A DNA stretch of 41,417 nt, from the NCBI GenBank assembly GCA_011763485.2, contig JAANSK020055575.1:1-41417 (forward strand), in the 5' to 3' direction. Positions 1 through 9,824 of the stretch are shown one piece after another (positions within the stretch are counted from its first letter, which is position 1; each line of letters starts with the position of its first letter). The notes below the pieces were generated by a model. The model ran no database searches and had not been told where the DNA came from. It saw nothing but the letters and a program-made list of their open reading frames with translations. Both the position numbers and the translations under genes were made by a program. The stretch comes from Isoetes engelmannii (lineage: Eukaryota > Streptophyta > Lycopodiopsida > Isoetales > Isoetaceae).

Positions 1-99
1 GCATATGCACGTATGCATTGGGGAGGCATACTCTGTTCTATCATCACACAGAGGCATCACGGGATATCAGAACACAGAGCGGGAGAGTGTATGCCGGAG

Positions 100-2000
100 A
101 TACTTTTGTTGATCTAGCTATGAAGATTATGTTTCTTTGTCTCGTGCATTGTCTAGATCTGACAGATTGAGGCTTGGTTTAGCGGTTTCTCATCCTTCTT
201 GCGAGGTTAGAGCTTCTGCTCTAACAATGTTGTTCGTCCTCAATGATGTCTTGGCGGCAGCTTCGGCATGTTCTACTTTCGCGTGCTTCCCTTGTCCATG
301 GCACTGTCTCAATGCGGAGGTGGTGGCCCCCTGTGCGGATGGAGGCGATCAGCCTACGCTTCTTCATAGAGAGGGGGGCACGCAGGTATTGCTGGGAGCC
401 TTGGGCGAGCATGGGATTAATCTGTTGTCTGTAGTGCCCGAGCTTGACCTGTGATAGGGCCTCTGCGTCCCAAAGTTTGCCAAGGAAGCACGTGTCAAGA
501 TAGGTCTTCAGCTCATCATGTTCCTTCTTCGTGCGCACCCGTACGCACATGTGGGACTAGACGTTCCATTGAGATAGCCACTGCGCCTGTTTCTCTTTCC
601 AGCAGGTTTTAAGGCGTTGAGGGCCCCGTATGACTACCAAGGCCACCCACGGTAGCCGATCTTCATCCATGTGGGATACCTTCTGGAATTACAGGAGATG
701 GCGGCAGATTGCCGCCCTCTGCAACAGAAGGAAGCCTATTTCCTGGAGCAGTATTTGGTACGGAACCGTCTGCTTTACTCCGAGGGCGCGTGCCAAGAAA
801 GCCTTTTGCACTTGTTCCAGGTCAGCCCAGATGGTGGCGGAAACGACGGGCCCCCAAACTTCCATGCCGTACAAGGGGACGGGTTCCACCAGAGCCCTGA
901 AGAGTTGGGCCTGGTGCTCCCAAGCATAGAGCTCCGCCTGATAACTACTGTTCTGCATGGCGTGCAATGCCTTCCAGTCGGCTACCACTCGCATTCGAAT
1001 GCAGTTATCCCAATGCATGGACGTGGAGAACTCGATGCCAAATATTTGTAGATGGGGGCAACCTCAACACAACCCCCTTGGTACGTGAAAGAGGGCATCT
1101 GCGGGTGTCTAGCAGATGAGATCAGCAGGACCTTGGTCTTTGCGAGGTTGACTCGTATACTGGTGTGCTGGCAGAATGTGGCCACCGCATCCAGGTGGTG
1201 TTGCATGTCCTCCGCTGTGTGTGCCAGGAGGTCAACGTCGTCGGCGTAGATCAGCTGCCTGATAATATGATGCATGAGCGGGGTGCCCATCCCGCCATGC
1301 AGGGCCATCCACTGCTCCAACTGATCTATGTAGAGGCCGAACAGTATAGGTGAGAGGGGGCAGCCCTGTCGCATACTGCTGGTCACCGGTTGCCTCGAGG
1401 GTGTGAGGCGTCCAGAACACGCCGCATACAGCCTATAGGCTGCATTCTGCAAGTCCAGGGGTGTGCCGAGCTCCTGCAGTCTGTCGCACAATTTGTCGCG
1501 GGGCACTGTGTCGAAGGCCTTTGCGAAGTCCACGAAGCAGCAGTACAGGTCCTGGCGTCGGTTCCTGCTGTCTTCAATGATGGCCCGCAGGACAAACAGA
1601 TGATCAATGGTGGAATGCCCGGGGCGAAAGCCTGCCTGGGTGAGGGCCCGGACTGCCGTGGCCTCTGCCCATATCGTTGTGCGTTGCTCAACTATTGTAG
1701 CAAGAGTTTCACAAATAATGAGCTCACCATTATAGTGCAATAGTTAGCCGGGCAGTTTGGGTTGCCAGCCTTGTATATGGGCACAACTCTGCTGCACGTC
1801 CACTGCGGCGGGAAGCCTTCTCGCAATGCGCGATTTAGCATGGCAACCAGGATCGGCACTATTGCTGGCCCGACCCATTTGAACTCTGCTTGCATACCAT
1901 CCGAATCCGCTGCTTTTCCGTTGGCGAGGCGCTGAAGGCCCATTATCACATTTGTTCTCCGTGATGTTCAAGGGCAATCCCATCTGTGGGGGTACCGGCG
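100..2000 (-). mobile_element. Decayed non-LTR retrotransposon (LINE), ORF2 part
   Basis: Reading down the minus strand from about 1950 to about 110, successive fragments match a LINE ORF2 in the right order. These are an RT start with GKAADSDGMQAEF, the RT core with FVDFAKAFDTVPRDKL, RQGCPLSPILFGLYID and the catalytic YADDVDLL box, then a connector region, then a Cys/His cluster (CRSC...H..C) near 230-270 like the zinc finger at LINE C-termini. The reading frame shifts near 1700 and near 1035, and stops lie near 550-690, so the copy is dead. No endonuclease is visible upstream of 1950, so it is 5' truncated or the 5' part has decayed. The same family recurs at 38540-39285. The clade is unresolved; the RT looks unlike the plant L1 at 2300-7790. 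Confidence 0.85.
982..1949 (-). pseudogene. LINE reverse transcriptase domain, frameshifted
   Basis: This is the RT domain of the minus-strand LINE, seen in two overlapping frames (1692-1949 and 982-1740). The first carries the fingers region (KAADSD, PPQW, RVVPIYK). The second carries motif A (FVDFAKAFDTV), motif B (RQGCPLSPILFGLYI), motif C (YADDVDLL, both Asp present) and the NLAKTKVLL segment that follows motif C in this family. The catalytic Asp residues survive, but the frame change between the two parts and another near 1035 prevent a continuous protein. This is ordinary LINE decay, not a host gene. Confidence 0.85.
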
Positions 2001-2300
2001 TCTGTCTACCCTGAGGATCATACAAGAAAAAGAAGAAGAATATTTTTTTTATCATTCTAGCACCTAAGCAAAGAGAGAACACCGCTCGTATTACTGTCAG
2101 GATTAAGAAACCCCCATCCCGAAGGGTTTTGGAGGGAAAAAACTTCGGTAGGGGAAAACTTTTTTTCCATATGTGTTACAATATGAGGTGCGATATAATT
2201 TGAATGGGAGCAAGACCCATAAAACCATACGAGTTTGCTTGATTGTTTTAGAAACTAGTTGTCCCCATTGAACGTTAAAAGATTCTTTTTTTTTTTTTTT
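2001..2300. other. Spacer between two head-to-head LINEs
   Basis: No coding sequence is recognisable here. It contains short A-rich and T-rich runs (2040-2049; an 18-base poly-T at 2285-2302) and a G-rich stretch at 2110-2160. It lies between the presumed upstream end of the minus-strand LINE and the presumed 5' end of the plus-strand LINE, so it may hold one or both 5' UTRs. Confidence 0.4.
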
Positions 2301-2375
2301 TTGACCACAAGTTAGAGATTAATGGCGCAGGCGACTTTGGAAGGCGGCGCACCTGTGGGTTGTTGATCGGACCTG

Positions 2376-4038
2376 GTGAATTTGAGCTCCATGGCTCCTG
2401 CCAGACCAGTTACAGAGGGGTCATTGGGGTCTCATGGGCTGGGATTGAAGCTCAGGGATATGACTCAGAAGAAGAGCCCCTTGGAAAAGGGGTGGGTTAT
2501 GGCGGATGTAGAGGCAGGTCGGCTTTCACAGGGCCCAGGTCTGGGTGGGCGGAGAGATGCACAGGCTGGGTCTGGAGGCGAGAGGATGGCAGATCGACAT
2601 CTTCTGGTGGAGATGAAGATGCTTATGGAATCTCCTTCAATTGACCGGTATCTGGAATGCTCCTCTTCTCAATTTAATTCTGTAACTCTAGTAGAATGTG
2701 TTTTGGAAACTCTGGTATTAGAAACTCCGGTTTTGATTCCTTCAAGCATGCCACCGCTTGAGACTGCATCTATAATCCCTTCTGGAGAAGGGGGGCATAA
2801 TAGTGACGGAGGGCAGCATGGTGTAATCCCCTCTTGTCCAGTTGTTGCAGAGGGTTTAAGTGGAAGGGAAGCGGATCCGCGCAGTAGGCAGCATGATGTA
2901 GTCGTGCCGACTCGGGGGGGGGGGGGCCATGGATTTGTCTCCATTAGGAGTGCCATTGGATGCATCCCAGGGTGCCAGGACTGCTGCTCCTATGCGTCTA
3001 GCCTGGAGAAGCAAGGACACGATTTCTCGCATTTCACGACCGGGTTTTTTCGATTGGATTAGACGAAGGCTCCTGAGCACAGGACAGTTCGGATGGAAGA
3101 GGCTCTGAAATTTGTGGATGAACACCATTCTGTAGATTTACAGGCAGCGTTTCCAGCTAATCCTTGGATATTGATCTTCGCATGTCCAGACTATTGAGAA
3201 TTTAGTCTCCTTTGCGATGTTGGGGTATTTCACTGGCTACATACTTGATACCCAAAGGTTTAGTTCTTGGCTCGCAGGACACTTGAAGCGGATTGGCTTG
3301 CCCAGGTACCAATCTTTGAAATTTTTGCCCAGTAATTTCTTTATTATTATGTTTGAGGCTGAGTCTTCAGTATGCCAATTGGTTAGTCAGGGGGTGGATA
3401 CTCTGGGTGATGCTTATATATTATATCAGTTCTATACTCCAGGTATGTCCACCAGCTCTCTGACAGCTGTGAAAACCCCATGTTGGTTCCAGATTTTGGA
3501 TCTCCTTTCAGACATGATGGTGCCAGATTTTTTGGTCTCCATGGCTAACGGTTTGGGTGTGCACTTGGCTCATTCCATTGTGCAGGTCTCCAAGATATGT
3601 GTTGCTCTGCCTGCTTTGCAGGCTCTGCCCACTTCTCTTCCGGTGCGTAGTGGCTTATGGCATTTTCTCTTCCGATTGAAGCTTCTGAATGGCTCGGAGA
3701 TTCAACGTATGTTTTCTTCCATTGAGTTGCCACGTGATCCTGATAATGTTCATGCTTCGGCGGGGATAGATGCGGCCTCCTCTGGGGGTGGCCGGGGCAA
3801 TCAAGCTAGTGTTGAGCGGGGTGATGAGGTGCCTGATGGTGGAGTTACAGGGTGTGGAGGAGAGGGCCAAGACCGCCCCTCTCATGGTGGGGTTGTAGGA
3901 TGTGGTGGCCCAGGTGGAGGCCGTGGTTGCTCCGCTATAGGCCGTGGTGGCTCTATTGTGGGCCAGGTGCCTAGCTCGGATCGTATTGCCCTGCGCAGGC
4001 CGCGGCCTTGGGGTGGGTCTGATGGAGTTGCGTCCTGA
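2376..4038 (+). pseudogene. LINE ORF1 (DUF4283-like nucleic-acid-binding protein), broken
   Basis: There are two open stretches, 2376-3062 and 3217-4038. The second includes FFIIMFEAESSV, a gap, then PCWFQILDLL...MVPDFL..MANGLGVHLAHS. That pattern is typical of the DUF4283 domain of plant L1 ORF1 proteins: a hydrophobic FFI-F start, a W in the middle, and 'iG-pl-d-t' near the end. The tail (about residues 190-273) is rich in Gly, where a zinc knuckle or disordered basic tail is common. The N-terminal stretch is low complexity and includes a run of ten G at 2916-2927. The two stretches are separated by stops, so ORF1 is not translatable as one protein. Confidence 0.7.
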
Positions 4039-4998
4039 TATTGTATGCCTTCAGGAGCATAAGTGTCATCAGGGCGATATGTCCAGGTTGATGGATATGG
4101 TTGGTGGGCAATTTGCATCTATTGCTTCTTCTTCTGGAAGGACTAGTGGGGGTACGTTAATTTCTTGGAAGATGGATGTGCATGTCACATACTTTGTGCT
4201 GATAAGTTTGGTCGGTGGGCAATCATTAAGTGGCTAGAAGGTGGATAGGAATGGGGGATTATTAATGTCTACGCCCCTAACCAGCCTTCTCAGCGGGGTG
4301 CTCTGTGGACCATAGTTAGGAATAAGTTACGGAGCTTTGGGGGGTTGCAGGTGGCATGTCTGCTGTTAGGAGATTTTAATATGGTGGAGCGTGTGGAGGA
4401 TCGTTCTAGCCCAGGCACCCAGGTGGTGCAAGGTTTTGAGAGGGATCAGTGGTCGCGCTTGTTGCAGGATTTGGCCATGGTGGAGGCTCATAGGGATTCA
4501 TCTTTTACTTATTGTAATAGGCAGATTGGAGCTGGTCGTGCGTATGCTAGGCATGACAGGTGTTATGCTTCTCCCAGAGCTCTGGATGGAGTGCCCTCTT
4601 TGCGCAGGAGTAATATTTTGTCCACATCTGTTTCTGATCACTATCCTCAGATGGTGTCCAGCCAGGGTACTGCTACCCCTAGACCCTCCAGGACGATGTT
4701 CCGTCTGAACACCCAACTTCTGACAGATGAGGTCTTCTCGGCCCAGTGTCAGGAATTGTGGTTTGATACTTTCTCTTCTATGAGTGGCATGTCAGATATG
4801 GTGACGGCATTGGCCAGGGTGAAGCGCTTTGCTAAGGTTTTTGGTAGGGAGCGGGTTCAGCGAGAGCGACAGGACCTTCACTGTCTTTATCAAGAATTGG
4901 AGCAGATTCGGGCACGACCTTCAGATGGTGTACGTGAGAATGTTGTGTTGCAGCAAATCATTTCCCTTGAGCAGATTAAAGTTAGGAGGCGCGGGTGA
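4020..4998 (+). pseudogene. LINE ORF2 AP-type endonuclease domain
   Basis: Motifs of the exonuclease-endonuclease-phosphatase fold appear in order. ELRPDIVCLQEHK at about 4024-4062 contains the metal-binding Glu. VYAPN-like sequence lies at about 4268, LLGDFNMV at about 4369-4390, and the C-terminal SDHYP at about 4636-4650 contains the Asp-His pair. It nicks target DNA for target-primed reverse transcription in living relatives. The domain is spread over more than one frame (stop near 4237). The following region to 4998 is the helical linker leading to the RT. Confidence 0.82.
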
Positions 4999-6378
4999 AG
5001 GCGGGCGTCACCTGGTTGAAGGAGGGGGATACTAGTTCATCAGTGTTCTTTAGAGCAGCTAGGCAGCGGCGGTACGCATCATCGATGGCATCCCTTGCTT
5101 TGCCTGATGTCCGGACCCTGGAGGACCCTGCTGATTTGCAGAGGCATGTGCATGCCCTTTTTTCAGGTTTCTTCGTGCAGCACGTGCTTCCTTATGAGCA
5201 GGAGATGCAGGAGCTTGTTCTGGCAGCTGTCAAACCATCTATCTTGCCTCACCAGCGTGATAGTTTGGAGCAGGATCTTTCGAGGGAGGAACTAGCCGCT
5301 GCGTGTATGTGCATGGCCAAGGATAAGTGCCCTGTACTGGATGGCATTTCTGTGGAGTTCTTTCAGACCTATTGGGAGTGGGCTGGAGAGTCTGTGTATC
5401 AGGTATATCTTGAGTTGTTGCGTTCCTCTCAAATGGATAAGATTTTGAATACTGCATGCATTTCCTTGATCCCTAAGGTCAAGCGGTCCTCCATCATTAA
5501 TGATTGGAGGCCTATCTCCCTGTTATCTTCTGTATATAAGATCACAGCAAAAGCTATGGCGGAGAAGTTGAAGCCGGCGTTGACTACCTCCCTTAATAAG
5601 GTTCAGTCTGGGTTTATTCGTGGTAGGAACATTTTGACTAATGTTGCTGCAGCTTATGAGGGTCTGTGCTGGGCAAGGAGAATAGGTCAAGGCATTGCAT
5701 ATCTTAAGCTTGACTTTGCCAAAGCTTATGATAGTGTCCGCTGGGAGTTCTTGTCTGCTATGATGTTGGCTTTGGGATGTGGTCCTCGCTTTACAGAGAT
5801 AGTTATGAAGCTTCACAGGTCGGCACGGGCTACGGTGTGGTGTGCCAGGGTGAGCCCTCTTCCTTCTTCTCATTGGGGAGAGGTGTTCGTCAGGGGTGCC
5901 CTTTAGCCCCGTTCCTATTTACTATTGTGGCGGAGGCATTGTCTCAGTTGCTTTTGGCGGCGGTAGAGGCGGGTGTGGTGGATGGGCTCCGGATGCAGGA
6001 TGGTAGTCAGCAAATTATTAATCAGTTTGCATATGACACCTTCCTCTTTTCGGTGGCAGAGGAGAGGAATTTGAGGAATGTGAAAGCTTTGCTGGATACT
6101 TTCTCCTTGGCCTCGGGCATTTTCTCTTGAACTGGGGGAAGCGCTCGGCATTATGGGCCTTGCTGACTCCGCCCCTACCTTGTTTGTCTCTTTTTCCTTG
6201 GAAAGTGCTCCCAGGGAATGGGTGTACTAAGATTTTTGGTATTCCCTTTGGAGGGGACATTTCCATGAGCAGGGTGTGGGATGAGATTTTGCAAGGGTTG
6301 CAAAAGCACCTCAACTGGTGGAAGGGTAGCAAGTTATCCATGGCAGGCCGGATTACTGTTGAAGGCAGTGCTTTGTAG
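4995..6378 (+). pseudogene. LINE ORF2 reverse transcriptase domain, catalytic Asp lost
   Basis: RT motifs are clear: LIPKVKRSSIINDWRPISLLSSVYK (motif 1 region, about 5464-5540), QSGFIRGRNI, KLDFAKAYDSVRW (motif A, about 5705-5745), RGVRQGCPLAPFLF (motif B, about 5880-5920). Motif C then reads FAYDTFLF at about 6027-6050. Living plant L1 elements have F-A-D-D at that place; the first Asp is replaced by Tyr through a single base (GAT to TAT is the simplest route). A frame change lies between motifs A and B (near 5860) and another near 6125. The thumb region (WDEILQGLQKHLNWWKGSKLS) is at 6280-6345. Confidence 0.88.
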
Positions 6379-7721
6379 CACTCATATCTACACAGCATCC
6401 ACGATGTTAGCCCCTGAGGGCAAGATGCAGGCTCTGGATAAGATTGTTCGAAACTTTGTGTGGGGCGGGGATGCTGAGGGGGCGGTTGTCAAAGTGGCTT
6501 GGTGGAAGTGTCTCCGCCCCCGGGAGGATGGGGGTTTGGCCATTCTGGATTTGGCGCTCCATAGTAAGGTGTTGGTCTCCAAGTTTGTTTGGAGCATTCT
6601 ACAGGAAGGGGCATCTTCTCCTGGTGCGGCGTTGCTTGTACAGGCCCTCCACAATTGTGTGGCGTTTGGTAAGCCGACTGTTGTTGTAAAGTTGCCTTGG
6701 GCGTTGTTGTATGGTCTCAAGCCCTTCCCGCATGCATGCCCTTTTCTTAGGGGTGTGTTGCGAGCTTGGGATCATGCGCGAGTACTTTTCCAGCTGGATT
6801 ATGCCTCCGTTTTTCATCGTACCACCCCCTTCTTGTGGGTTCCTCTGCCCCCTACGCAGTTGCCATTGGCTGCCACTATGCATGCCCGGACGCAGGCCCG
6901 TTGGACTCGGGCTGCTGTGCTCACTTTGGAGGACTGGTACTGGGATGGCCAGTTAGCTTCTTGGGACTTCTTTCGGGCCCGCTTTCGCTTGAGGGGCAGT
7001 GATCGGGCCATTTGGGAGCAGGTGGCGGGTAGGATTCCACATCATATACCTCTTGTACTCCAGGAGGATGTGATGGTGCAGGTTTGGCGGGTTCATCCTG
7101 ATGTTGCTGCCACATGTTTTGTGCGGTCTTGTTATAGGGTGTTGGTGATACATGACACTTTGCCACCTTCCGGGAAGTGGTCTTTGCAGCTTCAGGGCTC
7201 TTGTTGGCGTTCTGTCTGGACATGGACGTGGAGTCCACTTCCCCCACCGAAGGTCAGAGTGCTTTTGGCAGGTGGTGCACCGCTGTATCAGGGTGAATGC
7301 CCTTGTGAGCAGGTTTAAGCCGGGTGTGAGCCCTCTTTGCCCGTGTTGTGGCCTTCATCTTGAATCCGTGGAGCATTGCTTGGTCCTGTGCCCTCACTTG
7401 CAGGTTGCTTGGGATTGGGTCAGGGCCTTGTTCCAAGTCAAGTTATCTAGTCAGCAACTACTGCTGCATTTATATCCTACTGCTTGGTCCCTCTTGAAGA
7501 AGAAAGCCTTGCACTTGTGTGTAGCTTGGCTGGTGTGGCTGATTTGGAAACGGGGGCGGTTGTGGATTTTCCAGGGGATCCAGCAGCCTTCGGCCTCCCT
7601 TGTTCCCCGCCTCAGGTATAAACTATTTCAGAGCTTTCTTGTATTCTTGGGATCGGCAGAGCGGAAGTTCTTTATTTGGCGAGATGTCTTAGGCATTGTG
7701 TGGTGGTGGGTTTGTACATAG
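6281..7721 (+). pseudogene. LINE ORF2 C-terminal region with zf-RVT finger
   Basis: A long open stretch (6281-7318) holds the post-RT region of plant L1 ORF2: FVWGG, WWKCLRPREDGGLAILDL and related motifs. The protein then continues in another frame from about 7250 with FWQVVHRCIRVN and the zinc finger CPCCGLHLESVEHCLVLCPH (about 7340-7400), which matches the zf-RVT pattern C-x2-C...H-C...C-x-H. The ORF ends at 7721. The frame change near 7250 is a simple indel. Confidence 0.85.
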
Positions 7722-7784
7722 CTAGTGGTGCAGATTGGGAAGTGCCTAGATCTGTAATCGACCCATGCGGACATGGCTTAAATT

Positions 7785-8205
7785 TTAGAAGGGGAGAATG
7801 TAATGGTCCTAGGCAGCTAGAGACCAGTATTGGTACAATGTATTTGTATCTAAAAGAAGAAAATACATGTATGGCATATCCAGATAAGTAAGGGTTTAGA
7901 ATGGATTTTTGAAAGAGGGCTTTTTGTGAAAGTGAGTAATTTTCAAGAGAGGGCTTCTAGAGTTTTGGCTGCTAACAAGCACCAGAAGGAGCTTTGAGGG
8001 CAGCAGAGAAAGATCCAGGAGAATCCTCAAGCGGTCTACCATGGGCCCGTTACAATCTCTCCCACTAGAACTATGCTCGTCCTTGAGCATCCAATATAAT
8101 GACGTAACCAGTATACAACTGACTGGGTGGTTACCAAGGTTACTAAGTTACACATATATATAGGCACCCATGGAGACTCGAACTCGAGACCTGCTCTGAT
8201 ACCAA
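7785..8205. mobile_element. LTR-retroelement-like remnant (possibly TRIM-type), fossil
   Basis: At 8193-8204 the minus strand reads TGGTATCAGAGC, the usual plant primer-binding site complementary to initiator Met-tRNA. About 140 bases further on in that direction, a purine-rich stretch (about 8055-8068) precedes TGTAAC. The block 7799-8054 starts TGTAATGG and ends CGTTACA, as an LTR would, and a second purine-rich stretch precedes it at 7786-7798. The short distance between primer site and polypurine stretch suggests a miniature element or a collapsed remnant. No coding part is visible and a matching second LTR could not be shown. Confidence 0.35.
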
Positions 8206-8210
8206 TTTTA

Positions 8211-9120
8211 ACATTCCTTAACCACCCCGGCCTAACCAACTGGCCAAAACATCCGGATGTTTATGGGAAATCCATCCCACCCTCTTATGGTGGTGTCAGG
8301 AAATGCCACACCATTCGAGTAGATCTACCAAGATCTACTAGGTGGTCAAGCTCTTTAGGACCGGCCGTATATCCTAGAGTATTTCATGTGGACTAGAACT
8401 TTTGAAATTGAACCGGATTGTTTGGTTCCATCATAGATTTGTTGCACACTGGAAATGGAGAACCCTTCTAATTTTGTGATTCGCATGTTTATGGGTTTTA
8501 TTCTTGTTTCTTTCAGAGCCATTGATTTTCGGGATATTCCCGGTATTGTGCCACATCCATGGCCATTAACATTTATCGTCAAAATTAGAGAACATGATTT
8601 AATGGTGCAAATAGAACATATGGTCTAAAATATTAGACATGTTATTCATAAAAAGCAACCATTGAATAAAAAAACTGAGGAAAAAAAAAAGGGGGCTCCA
8701 TCGCATTCCGGCAAGCTTCTCCTCTGCTTCGCCAGTGTCAGCATGGATGCCCAAGGCAAGCCGCTGCCTGCACTACCCGGCTGCAACCGTGCACTGTGAC
8801 AGAAGGAGAAAAATCATGGTGTAGAATCTAGGACTGCAATCCAAAATCCTGTGTTGCGAGAATCATTCTACTCCTGCTCCTAGCCGAATGACCCGTCTTC
8901 ATAGCAAGCAAAACAAGCATGACAGCAAGCAAGCATGCAAGAAGCAAAGCAAGCAAGATCTCATTTCTTAAGCACTACTGGCCGATCTGTAGCAAAACAC
9001 AGGATTCAACGATTCTGTGTATACATGGACGAACAGAAAACCCTCAGAAAGCCCAATGATTTATTGATTTGAAGGTGCATGCTTGAGCAGGCGCACCAAG
9101 CAGGAAGCTTGATTTGAAGA
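8211..9120. repeat. Gene-free stretch with CAAG-rich low-complexity run
   Basis: No gene is seen. At about 8899-8957 the sequence is built of repeated CAAG/GCAA words. A G+C-richer patch at 8690-8800 has no convincing open frame. The rest is ordinary AT-rich spacer. Confidence 0.4.
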
Positions 9121-9222
9121 GGAGGTTAACCCTCCCCTTGAGATGATTACAACATATAACCCTCGAGGCCGGCAGGCCGAGAGGGTTATGCTGTAATCAT
9201 CGAGAGGGGAGGGTTGACCTCC
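9121..9222. repeat. 102-bp fold-back (inverted repeat), small loop
   Basis: The left arm at 9121-9170 (begins GGAGGTTAACCCTCCCC) is the imperfect reverse complement of the right arm at 9175-9222 (ends GGAGGGTTGACCTCC). The loop is only a few bases inside a GGCC-rich centre. The arms are about 48 bases with a few mismatches or small bulges. A second, weaker inverted pair encloses the next 180 bases. It may be a fold-back transposon end, a MITE core or a small-RNA precursor. Confidence 0.75.
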
Positions 9223-9404
9223 CTTAAACCTCTGGTGGAGGGGATTATCACCATAGATCTGATAATCTCCCCAATCTTAGCCGTGAACTTGATAATCACT
9301 CAGCAGCTATGGATTATCAGAAATAACCAGTCTTGAAAAGATGCTGATCCAACGGTGGAGGCTGCTGCGATCTGATAATCCCACGACAGCAGAGGTTTAA
9401 GAGG
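9223..9404. repeat. Weaker inverted repeat with GATAATC words
   Basis: CTTAAACCTCTG near 9224-9236 pairs with CAGAGGTTTAAG at 9389-9401, and GGGATTATC-type words continue the pairing inward with gaps. The interior repeats GATAATC/GATTATC in both orientations at least six times. It abuts the stronger hairpin at 9121-9222, so the two may be one nested fold-back element of about 285 bp. Confidence 0.5.
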
Positions 9405-9745
9405 GAGAGTATTGAATGCAGGCTCTGGACCTTCACCGAAAGATTTGGTGCACATTTTCCGTATTCTACACCAGATCCATCTCCCCACGCTCTCTGCATG
9501 AAGCACAGACCTGTCTGCCAGGGGAACGCCACCGTGTGCGCCGCACTCCCCTTCATTTCAGGACCTTCAGAGCAGCAATTTGCAAACAACAACAGAAAGA
9601 AACCAATCGAAAATAGAAACGAACCAAGAAAACGCCAATAAGCACCTCTAATAAGCAGAAATATACACTTTCTTATACAATACATAGCAACAATCTTACC
9701 TTAAACCATGCAAACCCAATACAAAACTCAAATAAAGGATGTAAT

Positions 9746-9824
9746 GTGGAATCACAATCTGGAGCTGGTTCCTGCGTGGAGTGGATCCTTCCACGCAGGA
9801 ACCAGCGACAGATTGGGATTCCAC
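9746..9824. repeat. 79-nt near-perfect hairpin
   Basis: Two 35-base arms (9746-9780 and 9790-9824) are reverse complements with 32 of 35 positions matching, around a 9-base loop (9781-9789). The mismatches are one base near the stem base and two adjacent bases in mid-stem. The stem carries the words GGTTCCTGCGTGGA and TCCACGCAGGAACC. Size and mismatch pattern would suit a plant small-RNA precursor or a short fold-back element. I do not recognise a known microRNA in it. Confidence 0.8.

Larger units (their letters stand above)
2303..7790 (+). mobile_element. Near full-length plant L1-type LINE, inactive
   Basis: This 5.5-kb element has the order 5' leader, ORF1 (2376-4038), ORF2 endonuclease (about 4020-4700), RT (about 4995-6370), and a C-terminal region with a zf-RVT zinc finger (7152-7721). 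Each part can be read, but ORF1 is split and ORF2 changes frame at least four times (near 4990, 5860, 6125-6370 and 7250). The RT box reads FAYDT where FADDT is expected, so a catalytic Asp is lost. No clean poly-A tail or target-site duplication was found; the 3' edge is blurred by LTR-like sequence from about 7780. Base composition is more G+C rich than the flanks. Related ORF1 sequence occurs at 17275-17960. Confidence 0.88.

Noticed and set aside
8165-8204. tRNA or SINE promoter suggested by a GTTCGAGTC word next to TGGTATCAGAGC
   Set aside because: No cloverleaf can be drawn, and the second word is better explained as the primer-binding site of an LTR element.
9746-9824. Intrinsic terminator
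   Set aside because: This is eukaryotic DNA, the stem is far too long, and no T-run or gene end is next to it.
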